Origin: Halostagnicola larsenii XH-48
GTDB taxonomy: Archaea > Halobacteriota > Halobacteria > Halobacteriales > Natrialbaceae
Length of the DNA stretch: 64,000 nt
NCBI RefSeq assembly: GCF_000517625.1
Contig: NZ_CP007059.1
Span: 1 to 64,000, forward strand
Reading direction: 5' to 3'
The notes beneath the pieces were generated by a model. That model was not told the DNA's origin, made no database searches, and saw only the letters and a program-made list of their open reading frames with translations. A program made the translations under genes and the position numbers. Positions 53,118 to 62,939 of the stretch are shown one piece after another (the stretch's first letter is position 1; every line of letters begins with the position of its first letter).

Positions 53118-53337
53118 ACCTGTTACATTTGGTGAACGACTCGGTAGTATTATAGCTTCTCCTAGGTGTGCTGGCCGAAGGACGGTTCGGAAACCGCAGT
53201 GGTATAAGCACGGAATGTCTGTTGAAATCCGTTTCTTCAGACACAACGCAGTGTGTCACTCTTCGCCGTCTTTTCGACCGTCGGTTCAATCAATCGGTAT
53301 AGCGGAACGGACCGTCCCCTCGGTTACCGCCAGCCAA

Positions 53338-53808
53338 TTAGCCGTCCTGTTCGATGAATCCCGCTAAGCTGTCGAGTGTCGAATTCAACCCTTCCTCGTG
53401 GTCCTCCGGCTGGATGCCTGCTGGCACGTTCTCGGCACGCACGGTCACGAGCGTCTCACCGCCTTCGGGCTCAAACGTCCAGACCATACGCATGGTGCCC
53501 TCGAACGCCGGGTCGTCACTCTCGAAGACGACATCTTGCTCGATTCGATGGCTCGGTTCAAGTCGAGTAAAGCGTACTTCCATCTCGTCTGATGACTCCG
53601 ATGTCTTGCCCTGTCCGGCCTGCTGGTCCCTGTAGGTGAGCCGCATCCGATACGTGCCTCCTTCGCGGAAGTCAAAGCGGAGCATTTCGCCAGTCATGTC
53701 GCTCGGTGGAAGCCACCGTTCCATGGCACCGGGCTCTGTGAAAGCCTGGTAGATGGGTTCTGGAGAGGCCTGCAGTCGTTTCCTCGCGGAATCCACCCTT
53801 TCGACCAT
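53338..53808 (-). CDS. SRPBCC/AHSA1-type protein
   Basis: 156 residues. START/Bet v1-like fold with an F-D-F-R-E-G-G-T-Y-R-M-R strand and the R-F-T-R-L-E-P-S-H-R-I-E strand; the W-T-F-E-P-E-G-G-E-T-L-V-T-V segment is the family signature. Hydrophobic ligand-binding or chaperone-associated role. It stands alone, away from obvious partners. Confidence 0.85.
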   Translation of the reverse strand: MVERVDSARKRLQASPEPIYQAFTEPGAMERWLPPSDMTGEMLRFDFREGGTYRMRLTYRDQQAGQGKTSESSDEMEVRFTRLEPSHRIEQDVVFESDDPAFEGTMRMVWTFEPEGGETLVTVRAENVPAGIQPEDHEEGLNSTLDSLAGFIEQDG

Positions 53809-54046
53809 GCATTCAGTACCGGGCCGAGAAGCATGGCTGTTGCGACGCGTGCGTTAGTCGTCCAAAGAGCGGAGTGGGACCCGTTCCGTCTCCAGGCCAA
53901 GCGACACACGGTGTGGAGTGTACCAGTCACTCACGAAGCGGAATCCGTGCGTCGATTTCGCCGATCTGCGTACGTCCTCTTTCCAGTGACTAGTACACTC
54001 GAGATGTTTTCCAAAGAAAGCGAGACCGGTAGGTTACGTCGACCGT

Positions 54047-56821
54047 CTAGACGGTATCGATTCCTGCAATTGCAGTGAAGGAGTAGCGGACGTTGTCGGT
54101 CGGAGTACCACCGCTCGTGTAGATCCCTTCAGTGACAGAGAGATCGTCGTTCGAGTAGGGGTAGGACGGATCCGCGAACCGACCTCGTGTCCATTCGCTA
54201 CCGTTCGCATCCAGCGTGACCAGATACGTGTCGGCATCTAACCCTTCGTCGGGGAGTATGTCGAACGTATCCCCAGCCCGCAGGTCGGAGACGTCCTTTT
54301 CTACGACGACATCTGTGCTGGTGGCATCCCGAAGACGACAAGTCGTGAATCCGCCACTGTTTCGCGAAATGGTTAGCTGAATACCGTCGAGTTCTTGCTC
54401 GGCCTCGAAGTGGAACCCGCTCTCGTTAGTTGCAGTATCCGCGTTATTGTCGGTCCCGAGATCGAGTCCGTCGCCTGTCTCCGGTCCATCCGTTGCTGCG
54501 ATTGCAGTGAAGGAATAGCGGACGTTGTCGGTCGGAGTACCACCGCTTGTGTAGACCCCTTCAGTGACAGTGAGATCATCGTTCGAGTAGGGGTAGGACG
54601 GATCCGTGAACCGGCCACGCGTCCATTCATCTCCATCGGCATCTAACGTAACCAAATACGTGTCGGCCTCGAGTCCGCCGGCAGGACCGATCTCGAACGT
54701 ATCCCCAGCCTGCAGGTCGGAGACGTCCTTTTCTACGACGACATCTGTGCTGGTGGCATCCCGAAGGCGGCAGGTCGTAAATCCGCCACTGTTCTGCGAA
54801 ATGGCTAGCTGAATACCGTCGAGTTCTTGCTCGGCCTCGAAGTGGATCCCGCTCTCGTTGGTTGCGGTATCGGTATCGTTGTCAGTGCCGAGGTCGATTC
54901 CATTACCGATCCAAGTTCCATCACCGACCGCGATTTCGGTAAAGGAGTACCGAACGTTGTCAGTCGGAGTACCGCCGCTCGTGTAAACACCCTCGATGAC
55001 GGAGAGCGCATCGTTCGAGTAGGGATAGGACGGATTATCGAACCGGCCACGCGTCCATTCACTTCCATCAGCATCTAACGTAACTAGATACGTGTCTGCG
55101 TCTAGTCCATCATCAGGACCAATCTCGAAGGTATCTCCCACTTGCAGGTGAGAGACGTCCCGCTCAGCGACGACATCCGTACTGGTGGCATCACGGAGCC
55201 GGCACGTGGTGAACCCGTCGCTGTTTTGCGAGATCGTCAGTCGAACACTCTCCATTTCCTGCTTGGCCTCGAAGTGAATCCCGCTCTCGTTGCTTGTGGA
55301 ATCCGCGCTGGTATCGGTTCCAAGGTCGATTGGACCATCGCCGCTGCCGCCACCGTTGTCATCCTCATAATCGAAGTAGAACGTCGGGAAGTCGGCGGGC
55401 GTCAGCGAGGCGTCGACACCGGCCTGGCTGGCCGATATGGTCGTATTGGAGTAACTCGATCCGTCGGCCGTGTTGAGTGTGCCGTCGGTCCCCATCCGAA
55501 ACGCTACGTCGGCGTTACTGTCGACCTGGTTGCCGCCGTTGAGAGTGACGGTACCAGGTTGCGACTCAGAGTGTCCGACTGAAAACGTCTCATTACCGCC
55601 GCTCTCGTCAAGGATGTAACAGTCCTCGTATGTCGAGACGGGGTTCGCACGAGAGTCGACGCGGATCGGCGTCGAGTTACCCGATTTGAAGTGAAAGACG
55701 GTATTGTATAGCCGGCCGCCTTCGGCCGGGATGCCGTCCTTGCCCGACCAATGCATAAAGCCCGCACTCCCCCAGTCGTCGCCCTCGAGAACGCACGTCA
55801 ACCCGACGACTTTGTCGAACCCGAGTCCATCGTTCCCGAGCGCGCGGCCGGGCTCGCCGACTTCCTCGTGAGGGAAGTCCGTGTTGATCTCCGAATGCCC
55901 GCCGACGATACTGTCGTTTTCGCCGATCCGCATATTCGTGCGGGCGTTGTTGAGTGCCTCGCAATTCCACAATAGGTTGTGCCCCGGTGAATTGCGGACG
56001 TAGTACCCGTTATCGTGGAAGCCTTCGACGTAACAATCCTTCCAGACGTTCTTCCCCTCGTGACTCGGGTCGGCGCCGGCGGGGATTGCATAGTCGCCGC
56101 TGGAGTTGAGATCCTCGATGCACCCGTCAGGGAGTGACAGCCGCTCGATCAGCCCTTTGCCCTCCGGACCCATCTGTGCGAGGAAGTTGTGCCGATTGCC
56201 CCCGCCGGTCGCGACACGCTCTCGCTCCCCTCGAAGGGTTATGTCCCGAACGTGGAGGCGATCGCTGATACCATACGAGCGCAGCAACGAGACGTCAGAC
56301 GTCTCGCTAATGTCGAACGTGATACCCTCGAGCACGAGCTCGTCGGGGCTCATTTCCCAACAGGTCCCCGTCATAGTCAGATAGACAGTCGGCGGGTCAT
56401 CGGGATCGCCGATTAACCCGACGAGAGACGCGCTCGAGGGCGAGGTCTGCATTTCGTACTCGCCGCCGCTGCCGAGGTCGACGATAGCACGGCCCGAGGC
56501 GTTGTTGATTGCATTCGTGAGGTCGCCGCTTCGGCCCGAGTACCCCGTGACGACCTCGGCAGTCCACTCGTCGCGAGGATCGTCGGGGGCGTCTTGCCAA
56601 ATATCGTACGCCCACTGCGGGACTTCCGGCGTGAGGTTGATCTCGCCGCCAGAGCTAGTCGTAGACGCAGTCGCCTGTTCCGTCACGTGCGTGAGACCGA
56701 GTAAAGACGCTCCGATACTGGCTCCACCTACCTTCAAATAACTCCGCCGACCGAATTTGTTAGAGAGATCTTTGTTTTGCTTCTTACTACTTCGATCACT
56801 ACTTCTTGTCTTTTCAGACAT
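54047..56821 (-). CDS. Very large Tat-exported beta-helix protein with three nearly identical C-terminal repeats
   Basis: 924 residues. Tat motif R-R-S-Y-L-K-V-G-G. Residues 45-500 form a beta-helix-like Asn/Gly/Ser-rich region. Residues 500-924 hold three copies of a unit of about 144 residues (DNA period about 432 bp), starting G-T-D and containing H-F-E-A-x-Q-E, T-T-C-R-L-R-D-A-T-S-T-D-V-V, L-V-T-L-D-A and S-Y-P-Y-S-N-D. Each copy has one Cys in a conserved place. The copies are so close at the DNA level that recombination or recent duplication is likely. A cell-surface glycan-binding or glycan-modifying protein is a reasonable guess. Confidence 0.88.
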   Translation of the reverse strand: MSEKTRSSDRSSKKQNKDLSNKFGRRSYLKVGGASIGASLLGLTHVTEQATASTTSSGGEINLTPEVPQWAYDIWQDAPDDPRDEWTAEVVTGYSGRSGDLTNAINNASGRAIVDLGSGGEYEMQTSPSSASLVGLIGDPDDPPTVYLTMTGTCWEMSPDELVLEGITFDISETSDVSLLRSYGISDRLHVRDITLRGERERVATGGGNRHNFLAQMGPEGKGLIERLSLPDGCIEDLNSSGDYAIPAGADPSHEGKNVWKDCYVEGFHDNGYYVRNSPGHNLLWNCEALNNARTNMRIGENDSIVGGHSEINTDFPHEEVGEPGRALGNDGLGFDKVVGLTCVLEGDDWGSAGFMHWSGKDGIPAEGGRLYNTVFHFKSGNSTPIRVDSRANPVSTYEDCYILDESGGNETFSVGHSESQPGTVTLNGGNQVDSNADVAFRMGTDGTLNTADGSSYSNTTISASQAGVDASLTPADFPTFYFDYEDDNGGGSGDGPIDLGTDTSADSTSNESGIHFEAKQEMESVRLTISQNSDGFTTCRLRDATSTDVVAERDVSHLQVGDTFEIGPDDGLDADTYLVTLDADGSEWTRGRFDNPSYPYSNDALSVIEGVYTSGGTPTDNVRYSFTEIAVGDGTWIGNGIDLGTDNDTDTATNESGIHFEAEQELDGIQLAISQNSGGFTTCRLRDATSTDVVVEKDVSDLQAGDTFEIGPAGGLEADTYLVTLDADGDEWTRGRFTDPSYPYSNDDLTVTEGVYTSGGTPTDNVRYSFTAIAATDGPETGDGLDLGTDNNADTATNESGFHFEAEQELDGIQLTISRNSGGFTTCRLRDATSTDVVVEKDVSDLRAGDTFDILPDEGLDADTYLVTLDANGSEWTRGRFADPSYPYSNDDLSVTEGIYTSGGTPTDNVRYSFTAIAGIDTV
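54050..55327 (-). repeat. Three tandem repeats of about 432 bp within the large beta-helix gene
   Basis: The three units lie at about 54896-55327, 54464-54895 and 54050-54463. For example, the phrase gtcggagtaccaccgct at 54103, 54533 and (one mismatch) 54964 keeps a 430-431 nt spacing. The last unit is shorter because the gene ends. The units differ at scattered, mostly synonymous sites. Confidence 0.85.
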
Positions 56822-56836
56822 GCATCAATTGATGCA
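56821..56836. promoter_or_regulatory. Perfect 16-bp palindrome at the start of the large beta-helix gene
   Basis: TGCATCAATTGATGCA. Its last base on the gene's strand is the A of the ATG start codon. A TATA-like element lies about 29 nt from the start (cttattacc), so the palindrome covers the transcript start and would be a fitting operator. The word TGCATG also ends just after the start of both other beta-helix genes. Confidence 0.4.
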
Positions 56837-57092
56837 GAATCACTGGTAATAAGTCTTAGTCCAATAAATTGATTTCAATAACTAAAATGGAAATGAGATA
56901 CTATTTTAATATACGCATATACAATCGTTGGGAAAGAAAACATTCCGAGCAGCGCTCCCGAACGGCGGTGACAAGCGATACAACGCGATCTCGATCGAAC
57001 AGTCCTCGAGGCGTACGCCGATACAGTTTGAGCGGGCCAGCGCAGGGTATCTTGGGTATGACCGATTGTAGCTGGAACTAGTAGAGATACGG

Positions 57093-57944
57093 TTACAGTG
57101 GTTCTGGCGTTGCTGGTGGCGTACGCTTGTGTTCGCTCTGCTCGTGCATCTCGACGATGTGCTCGAGTTCGTCGGTGGAGGTGTCCGTGAGGCGAGCGGT
57201 CGCCGCGGCGGGGACACCACCATCGATGTGGAGTGCGAGGATGGCGTCGAGCGTGTCGTAGTCGACGCCGAACTCCTCCTCGTCGGTATCGTAGTCGACC
57301 ATGCCGCCGGTCGGCGTCTTCTGGACGAGTGATTCGTCGACTTCGAGGTGGGCGGCGACCTGCCGAACCTGCTGTTTGTAGAGGTTCCCGAGCGGGTTAC
57401 AGTCGACGCCACCGTCACCGAATTTCGTCACGTAGCCGGTACCGAGTTCGGCGCGGTTCCCCGTTCCGAGAACGAGTTTGTTCTCGTAGTTCGCGACGAG
57501 GTAGTTCAGTATCATCCGGACTCGAGCGCTCGTATTCCCGACGTATCGCCCTTCCCAGCGCCCCTCTGAGTCGTCGTCCGGCTCCGCGTCGTATGTCTCG
57601 AGAATCTCGTCGACGATGCTGTCGATCTCGAGAACGTCGTACGTGATGCCGAGCTCGCGGGCGACCCGTTCGGCGTCGCTCATGTTCGCGTCCTCGTTGA
57701 CCTCTTTTGGAAGGAGGAGGCCGTGGACCGCGTCCGCACCGAGGGCTTCGACCGCGAGGTGTGCGGTCGCCGTGCTGTCGATGCCGCCCGAAAGCGCGAT
57801 GAGCGCGCCGTCGACATCGGCTGCGTCGACTTGTGCGGCGATGAAATCGGTGAGATGGGCGACACGTGCCTCGAGTTCGTTCTCGGAGAATCGGAGGTCG
57901 AGCGGCTCGATCTCGGATTGGGTTTGCTCGTAGAGGTTCGCCAT
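57093..57944 (-). CDS. nadE: NAD+ synthetase (ammonia-dependent type)
   Basis: 283 residues from MANLYEQ at 57944 (the frame is open 17 codons further up). PP-loop A-L-S-G-G-I-D-S-T-A. Motifs typical of NadE: Y-V-G-N-T-S-A-R-V-R-M and G-T-G-N-R-A-E-L-G-T-G-Y. The K-F-G-D-G-G-V-D-C-N-P-L-G segment binds substrate; Cys there is conserved. It makes NAD+ from deamido-NAD+ and ATP with ammonia. Not in an operon with other NAD genes in this window. Confidence 0.94.
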   Translation of the reverse strand: MANLYEQTQSEIEPLDLRFSENELEARVAHLTDFIAAQVDAADVDGALIALSGGIDSTATAHLAVEALGADAVHGLLLPKEVNEDANMSDAERVARELGITYDVLEIDSIVDEILETYDAEPDDDSEGRWEGRYVGNTSARVRMILNYLVANYENKLVLGTGNRAELGTGYVTKFGDGGVDCNPLGNLYKQQVRQVAAHLEVDESLVQKTPTGGMVDYDTDEEEFGVDYDTLDAILALHIDGGVPAAATARLTDTSTDELEHIVEMHEQSEHKRTPPATPEPL

Positions 57945-58359
57945 GATGGCCAGATCGTCACATCTTGAGACGGAAAAGCGATTCGAAGGAGCCACGTTGA
58001 GTCGGCGAGTTCGCTACTACCGATGGTCATCATGCAACATATTCAAGTGTGTTAAGCAGGTGGACGTGATAAGAATAGGTGCGAACTCGGTCCAGAGAAT
58101 TCGCCTGTATCGCTTTTCCCGTCCGAATTCGGACGGACGACAACGAGCCGGTGCTGAATGCAGCGAACTACAGAGTTGATGCTGCGCAAAGGCGAAAATA
58201 CAGCAGCGACACCGCAGGCGCATCACGCACTTAATCGACCGAATCCCATCCCCAGCGCGATGGCTACCATTATCAAACAGACTGGCGTCTGGCGAGCGGA
58301 AGGAATTGACTCGAGTCCGACTGAACGACAGCCCAAACGGGAACAGGAAGGGGTGACAG
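57945..58359. other. Intergenic, about 415 bp, with a palindrome near 58120
   Basis: Between nadE (minus) and the BCCT gene (plus). It holds the 16-bp palindrome CGTCCGAATTCGGACG at 58120-58135. No frame reads as haloarchaeal protein. Confidence 0.55.
58120..58135. promoter_or_regulatory. Perfect 16-bp palindrome in the nadE-BCCT intergenic region
   Basis: CGTCCGAATTCGGACG, followed at once by a direct repeat of the GGACG half (ggacggacg). It is about 225 bp from the BCCT start and 175 bp from nadE, so it might be a control site or the foot of a terminator. Nothing else marks it. Confidence 0.4.
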
Positions 58360-60102
58360 ATGGACGACAGTGACGACTCCGGCGGGCTGACGGAGGGGCT
58401 CCAGATGGATCTGTTCCACCCGGATTCCGAACGCGATCCCGGTGACAAGAACGTCCAGAAGTGGGGATTCGACGTGCACCCAGTCGTCTTCCCGGTTGCA
58501 CTCTTGCTGGTCGCCGTGTTCGTCGCCGCGACCGTCCTCCTCGGCGAACAGACGGCCGCGGTGTACTCGGGCGTTCGAAGCTTCTTCGAGGGGAACTTCG
58601 GCTGGTTCTACCTCCTCTCGGTGAACTTCTTCATCGCCGTCCTCCTGTTTTTCGCGTTCAGCAAGTACGGGAAGATCCGAATCGGCGGCGTCGAGGCCGA
58701 AAAGGAGTTCAGTGACTTCGCGTGGATGGCGATGCTGTTCAGCGCGGGCATGGGTATCGGGCTGATGTTCTACAGCGTCTCGGAACCGATGGTCTACTAT
58801 TCCAACGTTCCTGGGTTCTTCGACGCCGAATCGGGAACGGGGATGGCGAGCGTCGCAGCCTTAACGCAGACGTTCTTCCACTGGGGGATTCACCCGTGGG
58901 GAATCTACGGACTGGTTGGGCTCGGCCTGGCGTTCTTCTCGTTCAACCGCGGCCTCCCGCTTACCTTCCGGTCGATATTCTGGCCGCTACTCGGCGAGCG
59001 CATCTACGGCTGGCCGGGACATCTCATCGACCTCGTAACCGTGTTCGCGACGCTGTTCGGCCTCGCGACATCACTCGGTCTCGGCGTCAAACAGATCAAC
59101 ACCGGGCTCTCGTACATCCTCGGTGACGTCCTGGGCGTCGTAAGCGTCCCGACGGGAACGATCCCACAGATAGTGCTCATCGCCGTCATCACCGCCATCG
59201 CGACGGCCTCCGTCGCCGCCGGCCTGGAAGGCGGCGTCAAGCGCCTGAGCACGCTGAACGTCTACCTGATGGTCGCCCTGTTCGGATTCGTCGTCCTCGT
59301 CGGGCCGACCGTCTTCATCTTCGGCGCCTGGGTGCAGGGGCTCGGGTCGTACTTCACCAACCTCCCGTCGCTGGCGTTTTTCACCGGTGCCCTTAGTGAC
59401 GGGTCGTCGACGGTCAACGACTGGACGGTGTTCTACTGGGCGTGGTGGATCGCCTGGTCGCCGTTCGTCGGGACGTTCATCGCGCGCATCTCGAAGGGAC
59501 GGACCATCAAGGAGTTCGTCGTCGGCGTCCTCGTCATTCCGTCGCTGTTCTCGACGGTCTGGCTCGCTGCCTTCGGGGGGAGTGCACTGTTCAACTCGTT
59601 ACAGGGTAACGGTGCGGTCCTCACAGCCCACGAACAAGCTGGCCAGACGGTCGCAATGTTCGCCCTGCTGGATCAGTTTCCGCTCGGTGCCGTCTCCGGG
59701 CTACTGGCCATCCTGCTCGTGGCCATGTTCTTCGTCACGTCCTCGGACTCCGGCTCGCTGGTCATCGACCACTTGACCTCCGGCGGCAAACACGACGTGC
59801 CGAAGACCCAGCGTATCTTCTGGGCGGTCACCGAGGGCGTCGTCGCCGCCCTGTTGCTGTACGGCGGGGGTCTCAACGCTCTCCAGACCGCAGCAATCGC
59901 GACCGGGTTCCCGTTCTCACTCGTCCTCGTCGTAATGTGTTATACGGTGTATCTCGGGCTGCAACAGGAGTACGAAGTTCTCCAGTCCGAGGAGTTCGCC
60001 GAGCGCGTACAGGACATCCCGGACGAGGACGTTGCCATCGACAGATCCCGGTCCGAAGTCGTGACCGACATTCGAGAAACCCCCGAGAGTACAGACGACT
60101 GA
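58360..60102 (+). CDS. BCCT-family betaine/carnitine/choline transporter
   Basis: 580 residues. The family signature F-F-H-W-G-I-H-P-W-G-I-Y-G is at about residue 180 and the S-D-S-G-S-L-V-I-D-H-L motif near residue 470 follows. It has 12 helices and an acidic N- and C-terminus. It imports quaternary amines such as glycine betaine with Na+ or H+, mainly for osmoadaptation. The C-terminal E-S-T-D-D end is highly acidic. Confidence 0.93.
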   Translation: MDDSDDSGGLTEGLQMDLFHPDSERDPGDKNVQKWGFDVHPVVFPVALLLVAVFVAATVLLGEQTAAVYSGVRSFFEGNFGWFYLLSVNFFIAVLLFFAFSKYGKIRIGGVEAEKEFSDFAWMAMLFSAGMGIGLMFYSVSEPMVYYSNVPGFFDAESGTGMASVAALTQTFFHWGIHPWGIYGLVGLGLAFFSFNRGLPLTFRSIFWPLLGERIYGWPGHLIDLVTVFATLFGLATSLGLGVKQINTGLSYILGDVLGVVSVPTGTIPQIVLIAVITAIATASVAAGLEGGVKRLSTLNVYLMVALFGFVVLVGPTVFIFGAWVQGLGSYFTNLPSLAFFTGALSDGSSTVNDWTVFYWAWWIAWSPFVGTFIARISKGRTIKEFVVGVLVIPSLFSTVWLAAFGGSALFNSLQGNGAVLTAHEQAGQTVAMFALLDQFPLGAVSGLLAILLVAMFFVTSSDSGSLVIDHLTSGGKHDVPKTQRIFWAVTEGVVAALLLYGGGLNALQTAAIATGFPFSLVLVVMCYTVYLGLQQEYEVLQSEEFAERVQDIPDEDVAIDRSRSEVVTDIRETPESTDD

Positions 60103-60248
60103 CCGCGATTTCACGGCGGTCCTTGAGGCGTCCGCCGTTGCCAGCACGAAAACGGATCGCGGAATGCATAGAGTAGTGGTAGCGCGATTTCTTTATTCAG
60201 AAACGTGGTTGAAACTGAAGTAGACGAATCGGTAAGTACGTGAGCGAA

Positions 60249-60665
60249 CTAATCACTATGACAATTCGGGTCATCAATTGGACACTCAGCTTTATGCACA
60301 TAAAATGACGCTCTCTGGTCGCGTACTTTGGCTATGACACTTACACAGCCGTCTCTATCTTTTGTATCGAAGCTATTCCATTCTCCATCTTCATGACGTG
60401 CCATTACCGTTAAGGGTGCATCCGGCCAGACGCAATCAACGACAATCCAATCAGGGTCAACCGTCAGTTCACGGGTCTCAGTATGAACCACTTCATCGGT
60501 ATCAGTTCGTTCTATCCGTAACTCCGCTGGTACGGGGGTAGATTGTGGATTTACGAAACTTAGATCCTGCATCGTTGCATATCCCTCATTGCCATTAGAT
60601 GAACAGCCCGCCAATAGACCGATTCCCCCACCCACAATAGCACGAAGAACCTGTCGTCGCTTCAT
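60249..60665 (-). CDS. Tat/lipobox lipoprotein of unknown function, 138 aa
   Basis: N-terminal R-R-Q-V-L-R-A-I-V-G-G with lipobox L-A-G-C. The mature domain is short and beta-rich (N-P-Q-S-T-P-V-P-A-E-L-R-I-E, V-H-T-E-T-R-E-L-T-V). Two Cys in the C-terminal part (K-A-E-C-P, N-C-H) may pair. It has no recognised domain. Low GC relative to the rest of the window. Confidence 0.72.
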   Translation of the reverse strand: MKRRQVLRAIVGGGIGLLAGCSSNGNEGYATMQDLSFVNPQSTPVPAELRIERTDTDEVVHTETRELTVDPDWIVVDCVWPDAPLTVMARHEDGEWNSFDTKDRDGCVSVIAKVRDQRASFYVHKAECPIDDPNCHSD

Positions 60666-60891
60666 ATTGATGTATCCTGAATGGATGGAAAATAAACCTT
60701 TTCTGAATTTCCTTTCGACTATTACAACGAGGCCTCATAGTAACCGAGCTGTGTGTTGCCTGTACTGAGCGGTAACTATACATGCTTGCTGAACAAGGAC
60801 TCGCAGAAATAGCCAATGCTGATGGCTCAAAATTCCACCTACTAGGCATCTCACCGAGCCCCTTATACCAGTTCACTCACATCATCATATA

Positions 60892-61332
60892 ATGGGAAAC
60901 GAGGCATCAGAAGCGGTAATACTGCTGGTAGAAGATCACCCGGGTGATGTTCGTCTCATCGAAGAAGCCTTCTCGGATGGCAATGTCACAAACACACTCC
61001 ACACCGTCACTGATGGCCAAGCAGCACTCGACTTCATTTATCAACGTGAAGAGTACGAGGACGCGCCACGACCGGACATTGTACTACTCGACCTGAAGCT
61101 ACCGAAAGTAGATGGTGAAGACGTTCTACATGAAATTAAACATCATCCCGAACTGAATTCTGTCCCAGTGATTGTCCTCACCGGTGTGGACGACGATCTG
61201 ATTGAAGCCCGTGATCTCGACCATGATGCAGACGAAGATGCAATCCTTGAAAAACCAGTTGACCCCGGCGAGTTTGTTGAGGTAATTCAATCGTTCAAGC
61301 AGTTCCGGTTAGCAGTTATGCGAGACGACTGA
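60892..61332 (+). CDS. Response regulator receiver protein (Rcp1-like)
   Basis: 146 residues, a single REC domain without an output domain. Phosphoacceptor Asp in L-L-D-L-K-L-P; conserved E-D at the N-terminus (L-V-E-D-H-P-G-D-V); T/S in V-L-T-G-V-D; Lys in L-E-K-P-V-D. It would shuttle phosphate in a two-component path; no histidine kinase is nearby. A TATA-like cttatacca lies about 30 nt upstream, so a leaderless message is likely. Confidence 0.93.
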   Translation: MGNEASEAVILLVEDHPGDVRLIEEAFSDGNVTNTLHTVTDGQAALDFIYQREEYEDAPRPDIVLLDLKLPKVDGEDVLHEIKHHPELNSVPVIVLTGVDDDLIEARDLDHDADEDAILEKPVDPGEFVEVIQSFKQFRLAVMRDD

Positions 61333-61392
61333 TGCGGACAGCTTCTACCGTAACTGCTTGCCCTATACTGAACGACAACTACAGGTGCGAAT

Positions 61393-61698
61393 TTATTGTG
61401 CATTACCGCGTAGTATTTGGAACCCTCTTTTCTGTCGCTTTATGCCGATGGCTCCAGCGACAACCGCGATAACGACACAGCTACCAACGATGGCATTGAG
61501 CAGTCCGCTTTCAGGAAGGTAGCCGTTCGCCATACCAAGTTCAAGACTCCCCCCTCCGAACACGGCTGCAAACGCGAACGCCATGTAGTCGAATTCGTGT
61601 GCTTGGGCGTAGTGTAGTACGAACGCGACTGTACCGGTGGCACTCAACAGCGCCGTGAGCGAAATCCAAATGAGAGCAGAATCTACCATTAATTTCAT
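61393..61698 (-). CDS. Small membrane protein, 101 aa
   Basis: Start at 61698 (MKLMVDSALI); in-frame GTG at 61707. Three hydrophobic helices. A TATA-like ctttataaata lies 20-30 nt upstream. No family recognised. Convergent with the response regulator gene. Confidence 0.68.
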   Translation of the reverse strand: MKLMVDSALIWISLTALLSATGTVAFVLHYAQAHEFDYMAFAFAAVFGGGSLELGMANGYLPESGLLNAIVGSCVVIAVVAGAIGIKRQKRGFQILRGNAQ

Positions 61699-61977
61699 GA
61701 CTGTCACTATCTTCTATTTATAAAGTCTTTTGGAGAGCGCGATATGCACGCCCTGTACTAAGCGGTAACTACGGATGCGAACTAAACAGTGTGTTGAATA
61801 CACAGCGCAAGTTCGGCGCGAAATCCCTCGAGATAGAGGTAGTTCGGGTCGCTTCGTAACGGATGACGAATTCATTTCGTACGGACGATGAGTTTGGCGG
61901 GTCGGCATCGTTTATCTCAGCTATTCTGTATGAGGGTCGGGCCCCGGCTATATATTGTTGGCGCGAGTACCATCTAC

Positions 61978-62157
61978 ATGGCTCATGCCCCAGAACTCCC
62001 GGAAAAGTACGTTTGCATAGCCTGCCAGACGATGCACGCCGGCACGGTCTCCGTACGAACCGATAGCGGTCACCAGTACGAGGCACCTGCGAAGTGTGGC
62101 TGCTGCGGCGAAACGGAACTGATACCTGAAAAAGACTGGCCGCACTTCACGCAGTAA
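61978..62157 (+). CDS. Small zinc-ribbon protein, 59 aa
   Basis: Start at 61978 (MAHAPELPEKYVC) with a TATA-like tatatat at about 61949, 28 nt upstream. Two cysteine pairs C-I-A-C and C-G-C-C suggest one zinc-binding site. An open frame upstream reaches 61888 but has no promoter. No partner gene is known. It lies in the AT-rich end region. Confidence 0.65.
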   Translation: MAHAPELPEKYVCIACQTMHAGTVSVRTDSGHQYEAPAKCGCCGETELIPEKDWPHFTQ

Positions 62158-62303
62158 CGATTCGATCCATTTCCTCATGACCTACATCAGATAGGCCGTT
62201 GGTCTTGCTGATAACGTTATCATCTGTACTTACCGTGAATTTCACGCTCAATTCTGAACAAAGAAGCCGTACTACAAACGACTGTTCGCCTTCATGTTAC
62301 GCG

Positions 62304-62939
62304 CTACGCGGACGCCCTGGCAACGAACTCGGCAACGATTCTGTTTTCGGCCCGCTGAAGCAGCTTACTCATCGACGATTTGTTGATGTCAAACACTTCT
62401 GCCAATTCGGTGAGCGTGCAGCGTCGGGTCGCCTCGTAGTACCCACGTTCGACCGCTTCAGTAACCACCTGCCACTGGCGCTCCGTAAGCACCTCACTTG
62501 GGTTGTATGAGTGGGTTAGTGAGATGACCTCATACGGGATGCCGACTTCTGTTATTTCATCCAAATACTCCGATAACTGCTCTTGTGAAGCCGTTAACTG
62601 GGCCGAATACCACCCGTTTTGAAGGCTAACGGGATACTGTGGAACAGTCCCCGACGATATGAGTGCTCCGTATGACTCCGTCATCCGACTCGTGAACTGG
62701 AATACCGCCATTTGATCATCCGCATGGAGTAGTTCGCACGACTCGACCTCGGATTCTTCTTCGATTGTTCTCATAAGCCTCCCGTCATCCGATGTTCGTA
62801 CTTCGACAATCCCGAGCAAGCCCTCATTGATTGGAATCGTCGCTGAGACGTTGAACAGTGTCTCCGGAAACTCTGTTGAGAGAGCAGCCAACCAATCCTC
62901 AACCTCCGCTGCGTCGATCTTTAGCTGTAGTTGGGCCAT
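62304..62939 (-). CDS. Bacterio-opsin-activator-like (bat) HTH regulator
   Basis: 211 residues from MAQLQLKID at 62939. The C-terminal HTH_10 domain reads L-T-E-R-Q-W-Q-V-V-T-E-A-V-E-R-G-Y-Y and L-A-E-V-F-D-I-N-K-S-S-M-S. The N-terminal part is the usual bat sensor-like domain of unclear ligand. It is divergent from the SDR gene with 134 bp between; the SDR is a likely target (inference). Confidence 0.85.
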   Translation of the reverse strand: MAQLQLKIDAAEVEDWLAALSTEFPETLFNVSATIPINEGLLGIVEVRTSDDGRLMRTIEEESEVESCELLHADDQMAVFQFTSRMTESYGALISSGTVPQYPVSLQNGWYSAQLTASQEQLSEYLDEITEVGIPYEVISLTHSYNPSEVLTERQWQVVTEAVERGYYEATRRCTLTELAEVFDINKSSMSKLLQRAENRIVAEFVARASA

